Source of the DNA: Lactuca virosa
Lineage: Eukaryota > Streptophyta > Magnoliopsida > Asterales > Asteraceae
DNA: 64,000 nucleotides
Direction: 5' to 3'
NCBI GenBank assembly: GCA_928212115.1
Contig: CAKMRJ010005523.1
Span: 99,203,486 to 99,267,485 of the forward strand
Shown one piece after another: positions 43,182 through 56,270 of this stretch. The stretch's first letter is position 1; the number at the start of each line of letters is the position of its first letter. The notes under the pieces are model-generated. The model was not told the DNA's origin. It made no database searches and saw nothing but the letters and a program-made list of their open reading frames with translations. The translations under genes were made by a program, and so were the position numbers.

Positions 43182-46100
43182 ATCTCCCAGTTGCACAAGA
43201 CTCATCATAGATTGATATAGACAGTGGTGAACGTCTAGCAACATTTCACTGCCCCTAATAACACATGACGAAGAATGTCATTCATTAACATCCAATTCCC
43301 AAAAGCTCTAAGCTTCAATTGATGTATTAAGGTAAGTTTATCACTTATCCCTTTGTTACAGACATCCTGTTGAACATGAGCCTTGGATCGCAATCAATCT
43401 CATTTGTAATTCAACTTTGGGTAACGCGCGTTAGATGTCTAATTCTCAACAAATAAGAGGAACAAATCCCATCTTGACTACATAAGCCTCTTGCATAGTT
43501 CACACCATACCTGAAAGTGGCTTTTCTAACTGCCCGGTTAAGGATTAACATTTGACCATATCAAAACACAGTACTCTCTATACTTAAGTCCCACTATGTA
43601 TCTCAGGTGTTAAGGATACAAAGATAGTACCTTTTAATCAAGTGTCACTCACGACTGCGATCTATGAGTTGATCTTGATGAGGGTTCGTTCAGTACTAGT
43701 TCTCTAAAAAGTACCTATGGAACTTGGTTACAACCACTTGCCTACTTTCATCTAGTGAGAGTCAACCAATCCATTTCATATTAGTCTTACTTCATAATTT
43801 CTCCAACAATCATAACCGACTATGAACCATTAGAATAATAAGATTATTCATGGATTAGACATGTTAATATAAAACACAACAAGTATTGATGTAATGATCA
43901 TATCCCAGTATATCCAAACATTATTTAATAGTTGTTGTTACAATGTTCCAATATCCAAATACTAAATTCAAATCAAAATCCCATTTCTAGAATAATGAAG
44001 TCATATAGCTGAAGTGTGACTAGTCATACTTAGCTCAAAGATGAACTTTATTAATGGTTCTGACTAAATTTAATTTGTATGAATTCTGCGAATACAATCA
44101 TCTCCATGTTTGACATTACTCTAAGTATAGTTTATATCTTGGAGAATATAATTGGTGCTCTTATGTGACATAGAGTTTCTTAGCTTGATTAAGTACACTC
44201 TATTACTCACAAAAGATTTCTAGGTTATTCCAGAATGGAAGGATGCAACCTAGTTTTTCAATGATCTAGTTCATCCGATTATATTTGATTTCAACTTCTG
44301 AAAAGCAGTGTATTCTTATTTAGTAGATTGTGCTATTTTTGTTTTGCTTGGACCTCATTCCAAATAAACTTACTCTTCATTCCATAATGAAGTCATAGTC
44401 CAATTATAATTCATAGTTAACTATATTTATTTATAAATCAAGATCATATGTAGCTCTTTACATTAAGATTTTGTTCTAAACTAATTATCTTATATACATT
44501 CTCTTAGTTCTTCTGAAGTACTCTTAAAATGTTCTCACAGTCATCTAGTGACTTAACCATGTATTCAATTTTGTATCTCATGATATGACATAAATGATGG
44601 ATTCATTTGATAAGAAAACAAAATATAAATCATTTCATCTAGCTCAACCTGCGTGCTAGGTCCTTTGAGATAGACTCAAAAGGAGTCATGTAACAATGCA
44701 AAGAATCATTCAAAGGAATCTTGTATCTTGACCTCATTCAAGATATTGTTAATTCATGCAAAAAGAATTTTAAAAATTTTAACATTCATCTTTATCTATC
44801 TCTTATAGATCCTACATTCCAAGAATGTATCTTGTCATTCCTAAGTCTTTCCTTTTTAGAAATACTTTCCGAGTCAAGGTTAAACGACCTTGCATAGTCG
44901 GAATGTCATTTCAAATGATTAAGTATGTATCTTTCATACAAGATTAGGAATATCACTATGCTCCCACTAGTTCTTTGTAAACACATACACGTTCTTTTCA
45001 TTTTGATATAAAAGCATACCTTGTATCTTTATATTAAAGTGACTATTCCAACCTTGAGATGTTTGCTTTATATCCACAAATGGATCTTAAGCCTTACACA
45101 TTTGGTTAGAATAACATGGATTAAGAAAACCTCCAGGCTAAGCTATATAGATATCTTCTCGTAGATGAATATTAAGAAAAGTGGTCTTTCATGAAATCTA
45201 TTTGTTATGTCTCATATTAAGAATATGAAGTTATAGTAAATAATATCCGTGTTGATCTAATCATAGCTACTTGTGAAAAGGTTTGATCATAGTCAATGTC
45301 ATGAGTATGATAAGGACCATAGTCAATGACATGAGTATGAGAAAATCCTTATATAACAAGTATTACTAAATGTGTATATATTCTTTCTAGAAGAATCTCT
45401 TACTCCATGTAGCCTTGCTATAGAGAGGAAGATTCATCAAGCCCATACTTGATTATTAAACATGGATTACATCTCAATGTTAATGACTCTAAGTCATTTG
45501 CAGATTCAAGATCTGATGTAACATTTTTGATAATTGATGGTTTAACTAGAAACCATCAAGAACTCATTAATGAGAGATTCCACATTTCTCAAGTCATAGA
45601 TGATTTCTACCATTATTTTGAACAATTTGTGTTTATGAATAACTATTATTCATGTTCAACAATTCCTTGTTGAAACTAGTGCTAACAATTGTTACATCCA
45701 GCTATGGTTCTTGAGCTGCTTCAAGTTCCATGTGCCTCCCACTTGCTTTGTCATTAGAAGCTTGATTTCTGCTAACTCAACTTTCAGAGGAATAAAGGAA
45801 CTTATTCTTGGTGGGTTTGTATATAATAATCTAAATGCCCTTTTAGAATATTATACAATTATGTAATTAGTTGGTGTTTATATTCTAGATACAATTAATA
45901 GTGATTGAAGTATAATCCGAAAAAGGTTAAAGGAGGATATTTCTACCGATTAGAAAGTAAATCATACCAAGTAAGATTTAATTCATCCTTTATTGTCATT
46001 AAGGCCTTAGATGGTTCTCACCGGTTTGTATCTCAACATTTGAAACCTTCAACAAAGATTCCACAATTATGTTTTACCATGTAAAATATAATTAAAACTA

Positions 46101-47058
46101 CTATAGTCGTTAATAAAGTTGATTTGGTATATTGTGCTTAATCTCATACATCATTAGAAAGGAAGTCATACACCAAAGTATATAGTTCCTTAATAATTAT
46201 TTTCTCTACACTTTAGTGAAAATATTATTAGGAATCTTTTATATATAAATAAGATTCACATATGTCAAATAAACTACATTATTTTCCGTCAAAGATCGCT
46301 TTTCTTGAAGTTGGAATATGTGTATTTCATTTATATATAATAAAGATAACAATGTCATAGATAAGTTTGATTTAAAACAAGTTTAAGTCAAAAGTTCTTT
46401 CATAAAAAACTTAATTATATTTATAAAATGTTGATATTTACTTTGTAATTCTATTAAGAGATCTAGTCTCAGTAATAGAAGTCAATCATTTCAGAATATG
46501 AGTATTATCGTTATGAAAAACGATCTAGTAAATAATAAAACATTGAAATAAATAACCGAGACATAAATACTTAGACATGCTAAATTTAAAACATACATTG
46601 TTCCAAAACAACCATTGTTTTATATTACAAGCAATTTATGTTCTAAGCATAAATAATAAACTAAACTTCGAGAGTGTCGTTCCAACTTGCTTGTGCTTAG
46701 CTAGTTACTCTTCTGTAAATATCTGCAATCAAGTTACAAATATTAGATTAACATTTAAGTACCAAGTTCTTAAGTGTTACACGTAAAGTATGAGTTCTAT
46801 CCAGTAGATACGTTGAAGTGCTAGTCTCTTCCAGACTTTCTTTCTAGATAAGAGGAGCAGTTCCTCTACCAGTGTTCAGTTTCTTCACAAAAGAAACAAG
46901 ATCCATCTATGTGGGCCTTCTTGGATTTCTTGGACTTAAAGGTGCTTAGTCCATAAAACATGGGCTTCTTAGATCACACAAGGTGACTCTTTTAGCCTTG
47001 CACTATTCCAACAAAATATCACTATATTTATTGGAAAATTGCTTAACCTTTTATATTA

Positions 47059-47140
<82 letters not shown>

Positions 47141-49121
47141 TATACAAAACTTCCTAAAAGTCATGAGTAATTGTTCCTAGTATGATGTTAGTATCATCTT
47201 GAGCATCACAGTGATATCTTTACTAGGTAATATATTTAGGTATATTACTCAAATAAATTTGTTTAGGATTAGGACCTTTTAGTGTATACAATTTCACATC
47301 TCTCACGAGATTGTATCTTAAGACATGAACTCATTCATTGAAGTTGTATCTATTGAATGTTAGTGTTTTATTAAGTCGTTTAAAGAGAAATGACATTTCA
47401 TGGTTATGAGAGTGGATTATATATCTACAAAATTTTAACAAAATTCATTTAGTATTTTCAATATTTAATCTTTAATAATTAATACCATTTTAGTTTCTAA
47501 AAACATTAATTATCAAATTCTAGGATCGAAGTTGCAAAACAAATAAATGGTCAGGTCTCCTTTATACCATTCATCCGAATTCAACTCGGCAGATATCGAT
47601 TATCAATTATATATTACTATATAATTCCTAGATTTATGTTATCTCTAATAACAAATTTAATTAGACATGTTTGATCTCATCTATGCCTCAGAACTCTCTT
47701 ACTTAGGTGACCTTTATCACAAAAGATTTCCGATCAAATCATCTAATTTGAAAAACTTGTGTAATCGGCCTATAACTTAGTTATTGAAATCGCGAAAACA
47801 CATCGGCCATCAAAATATAACACTAAGAGGTTAGGTATCCTTTATCCCACTAGTGTATACAAGAGATGTGCGAGTGTTCCTCAAAAAAGATTGCATAGAT
47901 TTGAGGTTTGTAAGGGGTCTTTGATGTTTTATAATTCTAGTTTAAAAAACATGTTATATCATGGTTATTGCATGCATTCAATAAACCATGGTATACCTTT
48001 TAAAAAATCTTATTTCATGTAAAATCACATTTTAACAATGTTCTATATATAAAACCCAATTTTATATAATTGATGTGATCAAAGTGTTAGATTAATAGCT
48101 AGTATTAAGTTATATCGTTTGAGCGCTTTAGAACATTTGAAAACCTTTTAATAAAACTTTATTTTATAGAAATAGGCTTGGAGTTTGATAAGTTTATAAA
48201 TCTCTATCTTAAACTTATACAGTTTTAATCCCAAAATTTTACTGGTTACTAATTTTAACGAAAAAGCTTGTTTTATTTTAAAACTACTTTTAGCATCTTA
48301 TGTTAAAAGATAAATTTCATTAAAAACCAAACTCCTTTTGATGTTTATTTATATTCAAATATTATTTTGCATTTGAAAAACTAATGTATCAACCAAAACG
48401 TAATAATAATAACATAAACATAAAACAACACAAACATGCATAACAATTATAAAATATGTGCATAAACCAAGCCATAAACTAGTAATATTTTTGTTAACCA
48501 TCACAAAAATATTAATTCCATTCCTAAAGGGACATAAGGGACCTTCATCTTGAATGTCTTCATGTGCTCCCACTTGCTTCAACACCTTGTAGCAAGTTTA
48601 TAAAAATAGTTTTATAAAGTTTGAGAAACTTTAATAAAATCAAGTTTATAAACTTTTGATCTTCAAAATGGCCACCATCTTCATTTTATTCTTGTTACAT
48701 TTTTATAAAAATAAACTATTTCTAAAACTAATCTATTACTTACTAAAATTAACAAATGAAAACTATCTATTTAATTATTACATACCATATGAATAAATAA
48801 ATAGTTACAACCATTTTAAATAAATCAACACATGCAACAACACAAAGGTCCATGGCTAGTTTATGCACATCATACATATTTATATATTCAAAAAAATATA
48901 TAAAACAACTCTATGTTTTTCTAAGACAAATTTTATGACCAAAAAGATGCATGTAAACTTTTGGTCAAAAAATAACAATTATAAACATTTGAAAGCTGTG
49001 ATAGAAAATATGTATGAATTTTTCTTGCAAAGATAAAACCATTCATGTTTTCCAAAAATAAGATTTCATCAACTAAAAAAATTAATCTAACTAATCTTGA
49101 AAAAATGGCTCTGATACCAAT
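43182..49121 (-). pseudogene. copia-D interior with gag zinc-knuckle relic
   Basis: Only one domain is recognisable: at 46857-46898 the minus strand encodes a CX2CX4HX4C knuckle (CFFC, then EETEHW, a stop codon and RNC), preceded by a Lys-rich STFKSKKSKKAH stretch, as in copia gag. Everything else is too eroded to assign, apart from (AC)n/(AT)n at 47060-47137. A 76-codon ORF at 48355-48585 starting MLKQVGAHEDIQDEG has no domain I know. The absence of clear pol is either decay or an originally non-autonomous structure. Confidence 0.6.
49106..49119 (-). other. copia-D primer binding site
   Basis: Minus-strand tggtatcagagcca, two bases from the LTR; initiator-tRNA-Met type. Confidence 0.92.
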
Positions 49122-49821
49122 TGTTGGGTTTTTATTCAAAAATCCGGTTTCACAACCGGTAAAAAATGGCAACGAAAGCTTTAAAATTGTTGAATAAAAC
49201 TAAAACTATTTTACCCATCAAGGATCATTTTGCAAGAGTTAGAAATATTAAAAAAAAACATAAAAGAGAAAACATAACAACCTTTGAAGACTTTGATCCT
49301 CATGGGAGGTTGGAAGTTGATGAAGATGGAATTAAGCTCTAAATTAAGAGCTCTCTTGAAGTATCCACCAAGCAAGACTAGAACCATCAAAATATGCTAG
49401 TATAACACTTGTAATTGGTTGTTCATAATCCTGAGAAATATATATCAAATATATGTTCTAAGGTGAAGCAACTAAGTGACTTTTTCTACCATCAAAATGC
49501 TAGAGAATGGAGGAGAAGAAAGGACTTGAACTTTCGAAATATGGCAGCCCCATAGAGAAAAAATTGCTCTCGATTTTAGGCTCCAAAGAAGAACAAAAAA
49601 TGCTTGCAAGAACTAGTTTCTAATGCCTTCATACCTTAGCTTTTATGCAAGACAAAAGATAATAAAGCAATTTACATAAATCAAGTCAAAGCATGGGTCT
49701 TGAGGACAAGCATGCATGTAGAATAAACTAATCAAAAGGCCATGCATGCTTTGTCTCCTCTCATTTTCGGGCTTATGGTTTATGGATGGAACCAAAGGAT
49801 GTTCCATTCTCTTATGACTAG

Positions 49822-49880
<59 letters not shown>

Positions 49881-50310
49881 CAACTTTATATATAAGGCTA
49901 TCATTTATATAAAGTGATTCAAATATTTATATAACATATAACTAGTCATGTATATATATAAATATCTCTTTTATATAAAACTACCTTTTATATGTATAAA
50001 CTCAAGCTAGTTTATTAAGATATAATTATATATAACTTATAAATAACTATACTTTATGATATACTTTATAAGTTGTTATTTCTCCAATAAATATTATTTC
50101 TACAAATAATAAATTCCTAATTAGTAAAATATTATTTTCATGAAATAATAATTTTCCAGTTAAATACAAGTGTTGATATATTTATTAATAATCAAATTAT
50201 ACTAATAAATAATAAATTGACGGTAACTTGCTATAAGGTGTGACCCTATAGAATCATATGATATTAGCAATATCATTCTATAATGACTCTTGGGCATACT
50301 AGATCTTTCA
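49122..50310 (-). repeat. copia-D 5' LTR
   Basis: 1,189 bp, matching 41990-43181 along its length; includes (AT)n at about 49826-49876. Confidence 0.9.
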
Positions 50311-50315
50311 GTATC

Positions 50316-50719
50316 CACTTCTAATCTGGCATTAAACTCGATTTGCATAGAAGTTAGAGGTATTAGACTTTCAGAAGGAAGGTGCTGTTATGGTACATGT
50401 TAGAAAAAAAAATTAAATATGGATGTTTTGCTTAGGATGGTTTTTAGATGACGACCGAGATGGAGAAGGTAGAATGATATTTAGGGGTTAACTCAAGAAC
50501 AAACCCAGATTTTGTGTATGGTTTTTGTTTCTAGGATGATTTTTAGGCGGAGATGAAGTGGTAGAAAAAATTTAAATGGAGATGGAGATGGCAGACTGTA
50601 GTGGTTACGGATAGTGATCGAACAATGGTTGTGGTTGAAGATGTTCTAGAGTTCATGAAGATGTTCCTGAATTTATGAAGTTGTTCTTGGGTGTTTATCA
50701 AAGGCAAAACAAAATGGAT

Positions 50720-50780
<61 letters not shown>

Positions 50781-50789
50781 CATATATGT
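50316..50789. other. Flank with TA microsatellite
   Basis: No gene seen; this is the continuation of the DNA left of 41985, interrupted by copia-D. (TA)n runs from about 50724 to 50789. Confidence 0.6.
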
Positions 50790-53061
50790 ATAGAGATAGG
50801 TTCAAGTGTTCTGACTAATTATTGTATGTAAGAATCATTGTGGACCAATCAAAATTTAAAAATAAAATAAATAATTAAATAAATTAATAAGGGAAAATTA
50901 GTAATATTACACATACATATTAACTAATATCCAAAATTACTCATTGATATCCCTTTATTTTAGGATCAATTTTCTATTTACCTATTAAACTCTATAGCCG
51001 ACTCCTATAGTGGTCATTCATCCGACCGATGCCTCCACCATTGTCTTCTTCGTTTCCCCTCCCCTGAATGTTTTGCTACCAGACCAGTCAAGAGGCGGTT
51101 AAAGGTCAAAAAAGAAAATTCAGTTAAATGAGGAATAAACCCTTCGTATAAAAACAAAGCTTCATCTCTAAGTAGGGTTTGGGGCAAACAAAATTACTGA
51201 GACATTGAAGAAATGAGGCGGCAGAGGGAAGGGATGTTTCGTAAGGGTGGTTGCCCCCCTCCGTAGGTAATGATTTTCCATTGTGCTCCCAAAATCAACA
51301 ACCCTTTTTTTGGTAATAACATTATGCATATATCGTTACCAAAAAAAAAAGAAAAAAAAACCATGTCGATGAATCAATGGATTGATAGATCGCTTCTTCT
51401 TCTTCATCGTCTTCAATCATCAAACAGTTGTGTAATATCCAACCGATTGGAAAATCTCATAATCCATCCCAGGTAGGGTGTTTGGTTGTGAGATTTTTAA
51501 CCCGATAATCACAGGACCATTTATGTAATTTTGTCTTTATTTTATACAAACAAATCGTGTGGTTGGGATTGTTTTTTAAAACACACTCATGTTTTTTTAA
51601 CCCGATAATCACATGACAATTTATGTAATTTGGGACTTGTTCGATAGAGTCAAAATTATTCATCTCTCTTGGAATCGGATACTTTTATGCTATGTTTTTA
51701 ATCCCCGATTCCTTTTGCTTTGTGTTTGCAAAATATAGTCCAATAAACGTGCGTTATAATGAACAGGTGAAATTATCGGATCGAAGCCTGCTCTTCCATA
51801 TCTGAGTTCGGAATTGGTAGACCAACTTCCTTTGGTCTAACATCATCATCCAAGATGGGTTCAAGCAAATACCAGTCACCAATTCTGCCGGAATGGAATC
51901 TCGAATTCCAATTCCATCAAAATGGAATCTCGAACTCCAATTTCGTCAGAATGGAATCTCGAACTCTAAGTGAACTTAAGCATGACATTATCAAACACAA
52001 CACATACTGGTATTTTGTAATTTCACTTAACTATCATTTTGACTATTTAATTACTTTTTTTCCAACTATTTCAATGGAATGGAATCTCGTACTTTCACTA
52101 ATCTATGATTATATTAGAATGTATATCAATCAATCTACTATAATATGTTTTTTGAATGGCCGGTTAATGGTTATAAGTTAGTATAACACACACACACATA
52201 CACCCAGGACCACTCAGAATGTAGCAACGTTGTTAGAATGTATCGTTTTAGTGCTCTTATTGGTATGTTCTTTTCGAATCATAAAAGGTGTAATATGTTT
52301 TGGGATTTTTTTTTTGTTTTGAATTTTTTTACTAACATGTTGTTGGTTGTTGCAGTGTTGGATTGGTTATGCATTGTTAAAGAAGAAGCTTGATAGGAAA
52401 CAAGCGTTTCTATTGTGAAGAAGCACTTCAATATTCGTTCAGAATGGATTAACATTTTTTTTTTCTATCAGAATGGATTAACAACCATATTCTATGAAAA
52501 TGTATTAGTGTTTTACTTAGATTTCAATGTTTTTATTTGATTTTTAACCATTCACATTTTTTTCTTTATGAATAAATGTAATTGTTAACCATTAGAATGA
52601 ATGTCATTTATGTATGTTCATAGTTGTATTTTTTAAGAATGAATGTAATTATTGATTTTAAGATATTAAAATTTTTTTCATATAAAATTTGTATTCATTA
52701 AAATTTATTAATCTTGAGACTATATGTTTATAGTATTCTGTCAGAATTTAATGTTTTTTTTTCAAGATAATCATAAACATATTCTTTTAGAATGTCCGAA
52801 TTAATATATTTATTATCCAAAAAATCATATTTTTAAAATTTAGAGAATTAATTATTCCTTAAAATCTGCAATTTTCCTTTTTTAAATTTATGTTAATTGA
52901 CTAAAATACCCTTAGAATGAAATTAGATGGTATTTTTTTTAATTATCTTTAATTTAATAATATGAATTATTCACTTTCTTAAAATAAGTAAAATGATTGG
53001 CCCACAATCAATCCTACATCCACACAATAATTAGTTAGAATAGAATAACCTAAGCCTATAA

Positions 53062-53062
<1 letters not shown>
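50790..53062. mobile_element. Candidate inverted-repeat element between TA microsatellites
   Basis: Imperfect terminal inverted repeats of about 65-70 bp: 50790-50855 and 52992-53062 share ctaactaattattgt and attgtgg(a/g)ccaatca in opposite orientation. Each end abuts a long (TA)n tract, as in Micron-type MITEs that sit in TA repeats. The interior has a GC-richer part (about 51000-51900) with a short ORF MRRQREGMFRKGGCPPP (51213-51266), a 98-bp repeated segment (about 51494-51530, 51592-51630) and 2.6 copies of a 29-bp unit atggaatctcgaa... (51894-51968). No transposase seen. Confidence 0.5.
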
Positions 53063-53144
<82 letters not shown>

Positions 53145-53157
53145 TGTGAGTGTGTGT

Positions 53158-53188
<31 letters not shown>

Positions 53189-53314
53189 AACAGAGAGAGA
53201 GAGAGGGAGAGAGAGAGGGTAGGCCCCATATTTATTATTAATAAAACATTAAATTAATTAGAAAAAAATTAAAAAAAACATATAAGGAGGGAGAAATATA
53301 CTTTAACCAAAGAG
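53063..53314. repeat. Compound microsatellite (TA)n (GT)n (GA)n
   Basis: (TA)n 53063-53111, (GT)n about 53112-53149, imperfect (GA)n 53157-53218, then AT-rich sequence up to the gag fragment. Confidence 0.9.
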
Positions 53315-54240
53315 ATGATTGATACACTGACTGTCGCATATGAAAGAACTGATGAAGCAAAATCAACTAGGGAGAACAGCCTCAACAGAGAGTATGAGCA
53401 CTTGTTTGCTCACAGGAATGAATCTCTTACTCAAATTTTTATTAGTTTAAATTGTTTAATTAATGATATGAGAAGGTTTGATATTATTAAACATGAAGTT
53501 GTTTTAGTACTAAATTTCATAGATTCTTTTAGTGATAAGTGGGAGCATCTTGTGGATGTTCTCAAGAACAATGAGAAGATCAAAAGCATGGATCTTCAAA
53601 GTTTATATGGTAACTTGCGTAATTTTGAAGGAAAAAAGATTATGTGTAAGAAAATCATGCAAGATAGCTTCAAGGGTAAATCATTTGCCTTGTTCATAAA
53701 GAAGTCCAATTTTACACCAAACAGCGACAACGACAAATCTGACAATGTTGATTCAGAAGAAGAGTATTACGTTGAATTGGTCTCAAGTAAAGCTATGATT
53801 ATTAAGCATTATGGTTACAAGAAGTTTGGTCATCAAAGAAATTTTGTGAGCAAGTTCAATTCATCAATGATAAAAAGAACTGGCACTAGAAGTCTAAAAA
53901 AGTTTTTCGCTGAGAAGAATGATTAAGGGAAGTGCTTTAACTATGGAGGTGTTAATCACTTTGCTAGAGATTTCAAGGTCAAGAAAACTAAATCCAAGGA
54001 AGAATCCTACGAAAAAAATACAAGAGGTTGGTGGCTTCCCTAAAGAAACAAAAATCTAGAATTCAAAGTTTTAATCGTTGAGGGAGATGAATGGGTAGAT
54101 GAAGAAGATTCATCAGATGAAGAAGTGAAAAGGATGTCTGCCTTATGGCATTCAATGATAATTTTGTTGTTGGGTTAGGTGTCTAAGCTCATAACTATAA
54201 TTGGTATATACTTGACCCGAGAGTAGCATGGTCCATTTGG
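53315..54240 (+). pseudogene. copia gag fragment, Sirevirus-like
   Basis: 203 codons with UBN2-type capsid features (SLNREYEHLFAHRNESLTQI, FIDSFSDKWEHLVDVL, MDLQSLYGNL), then SDNDKSDNVDSEEEYY. In frame after TAA 53924 comes a degenerate knuckle at 53933-53974 (CFNYGGVNHFARDF) in which the second and fourth Cys positions are Tyr and Phe. An acidic DEEDSSDEEV segment follows near 54100. No LTR or PBS lies upstream; the fragment is truncated at both ends. Confidence 0.75.
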
Positions 54241-54262
54241 GTTGCATATCATCAGGACAATT

Positions 54263-54937
54263 TGTTAGGATGGACTTTTGAGAAGAGGTTATTTATGATT
54301 TTTTAATATATTATAAGTTCTAATATATTAATATGAAATCATATTATTTAATTAGTATTGATCAATAATTAATTTGGAATTAATTTTGTGAATCAAAAGA
54401 GACTAATTAAATTAATGGGGGCTAATTGTGTAAATTAGTTATATTTATATATGTTGGGCTTATGATCCATGTTGGACTAAGTTTATGTATGAATACATAA
54501 AGAGTTGGGCCACATGAACCATGGATCATAAACTCATGGGTATGGATTTGGGTTTACCCATGACCCTTGGAATCCTACATATAAATATGTGCTCTATAGC
54601 CTAAAAACGCCACTAACATGTTCTTGGAGTTCATGGAGGTGTTTTAGTGCAAGGAGATTCTCTCTCAAGAGCCACCTTTGTCCTAGGTGTGTTGTGAGCC
54701 ATTTGAGGCATTCATACTTTTGGTACTAAGCTCTTAAGGCCAAATACAACAAGGTTTCAAGCTATAACAAAAGGTATGTCATCCTAACTAGTATTTTATA
54801 TTGTTTATGTCAATCACATGCTAGTTATAGGCTTAATGCTTTGGAAACACTATTACATGTATAATTAGAGAAAACATAGATCCAAGGCATTTAGGGTTGT
54901 ATGTGCACCATAGGATGTTGTAGTATACTAAAACCCA
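54263..54937 (+). repeat. copia-E 5' LTR
   Basis: 675 bp, tgttaggatgga ... actaaaaccca. A TATA-type box (acatataaatatg) is near 54576. Followed after four bases by a PBS, so it is a 5' LTR rather than a solo LTR. No 3' partner in the window. Confidence 0.8.
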
Positions 54938-54941
54938 ATAG

Positions 54942-54954
54942 TGGTATCAGAGCC
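54942..54954 (+). other. copia-E primer binding site
   Basis: tggtatcagagcc, initiator-tRNA-Met type. Confidence 0.9.
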
Positions 54955-55492
54955 ATGGGTTATTTTCTATTATACTTGATGTTTTTATTGGTTTTCAAAT
55001 CTGGAAAATCAAATTTTCTGCAATTCTGACAGCAAGAATCGCCGAGTCCACTAGGTGACTCGAAGAGTTGCTTGAAGATACTCTTGGACTCGTCGAGTGC
55101 ATGAAGGAACTCGACGATTTGGCTGTCCTGAGTGTAGATTTTCGAGTTTTTTTGGCCTGTTTTGGATTTGGATCATTACCACAAAATGTTTTTGTTCATA
55201 AAATTTGATTTTGATGCTATGGTGATGATTATCCACATCCAAATAAAGGATAATTGTTAAAGTTTCAAGATTTGTATTAGTTTATATGATTAGCTAATTT
55301 CTTGAAAATTGTTGATGTGAATTATCTTTACTTATGAGTTTGATCTAGATCATAGAAAAATTATTTGATTATTGTGTTAATTGGAATAATTGATTTTAAT
55401 GGTTTTTATGAACTCCATAACTTGTCCTCAAGTTATGGAAAATGAAGAGTTTTTCCATTTAAAAGTTCATTAAGATTCATACGTTATGAAAA
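54955..55492 (+). other. copia-E leader, cut by copia-C
   Basis: Untranslated leader without ORFs. 55040-55115 carries several actcg/cgagt half-sites, including the perfect palindrome actcgtcgagt at 55088-55098. The leader ends where the copia-C LTR starts; no gag of copia-E is seen before that. Confidence 0.65.
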
Positions 55493-56163
55493 TGTTGAAG
55501 CATGGAAGTGACCCTCTTAAACCTTACCATCCGAAGTCACCCACTCCACTCCAATCCGCAATGAAGATCTCATCTGCAATCTCCATCCGCATCCACAACT
55601 ACCTTTTCTCACCAGCAAAGACTTAGTTTTTAACTTACGATTTTTCATTGTATTGTCCAGTGTACCTTGCATGGACACTTATTTAGTCTTTGTTTATTTC
55701 TACTTGTAACCTTTCGAGACTCTATAAATAGAGTTCTCTTGTTCTGAATGAAATACATCTCTCTTGAATCTCATATCTTACTTATTCTCTCAATCACTTC
55801 TCCATTCTCCATCTTCTTAATCTCTAAAGATCTCGCTGTACTAATTATCAAATATATTAAGATCGTAATCTCTCCTCCGGAGACAAGTCTTTGAGACTTC
55901 AATCACGTTAAACTGATCACATTCTCTAACTTGTGTTTGATTGCAAACCTCGTTACGAATCAGTCTAAGTGTCTACTTGATATATAAACTTGTTTTCATT
56001 TATATTTCCTTACTTTTCGGCATCTAACATTCTAAAAACTCTAACTTCTAACTTTTATTATTGTTGAGCTTTATGATCATTTGAGTTAAACTTTATTCCG
56101 CAACATATATTACTTGTACTAACGTTTGTTCAATTGTGTTTCTCAAAAGTTTTCCTCTCTATA
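55493..56163 (+). repeat. copia-C 5' LTR
   Basis: About 671 bp, starting tgttgaagcatgg; the end is placed by the PBS and is uncertain by a few bases because the expected CA is not clear (ctctctataattgg). TATA box ctataaatagag at about 55721. Confidence 0.75.
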
Positions 56164-56165
56164 AT

Positions 56166-56178
56166 TGGTATCATAGCC
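56166..56178 (+). other. copia-C primer binding site (one-base variant)
   Basis: tggtatcatagcc; differs by one base from the tggtatcagagcc site of its neighbours. Confidence 0.8.
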
Positions 56179-56270
56179 AAAGTGGTTGCTTTTTGAACGA
56201 AACTCTGATTTCTAAAAGCCTTCTATACCACTAAAGCTCATTTTAAAAAAAAAATCTAAAATAAGGAAAT

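Larger units (their letters stand above)
41990..50310 (-). mobile_element. copia-D: old decayed copia element
   Basis: LTRs 41990-43181 (3') and 49122-50310 (5') on the minus strand, PBS beside the right one (49106-49119, tggtatcagagcca) and PPT beside the left one. Target copies are gtatt (41985-41989) and gtatc (50311-50315), one mismatch. In a sample of about 390 bp the LTRs are roughly 91% identical, far older than copia-A. The 5.9-kb interior retains almost no open frames. Confidence 0.88.

Noticed and set aside
45449..45673. 74-codon plus-strand ORF in copia-D
   Set aside because: Opposite to the element's coding strand, in decayed sequence with no recognisable domain.
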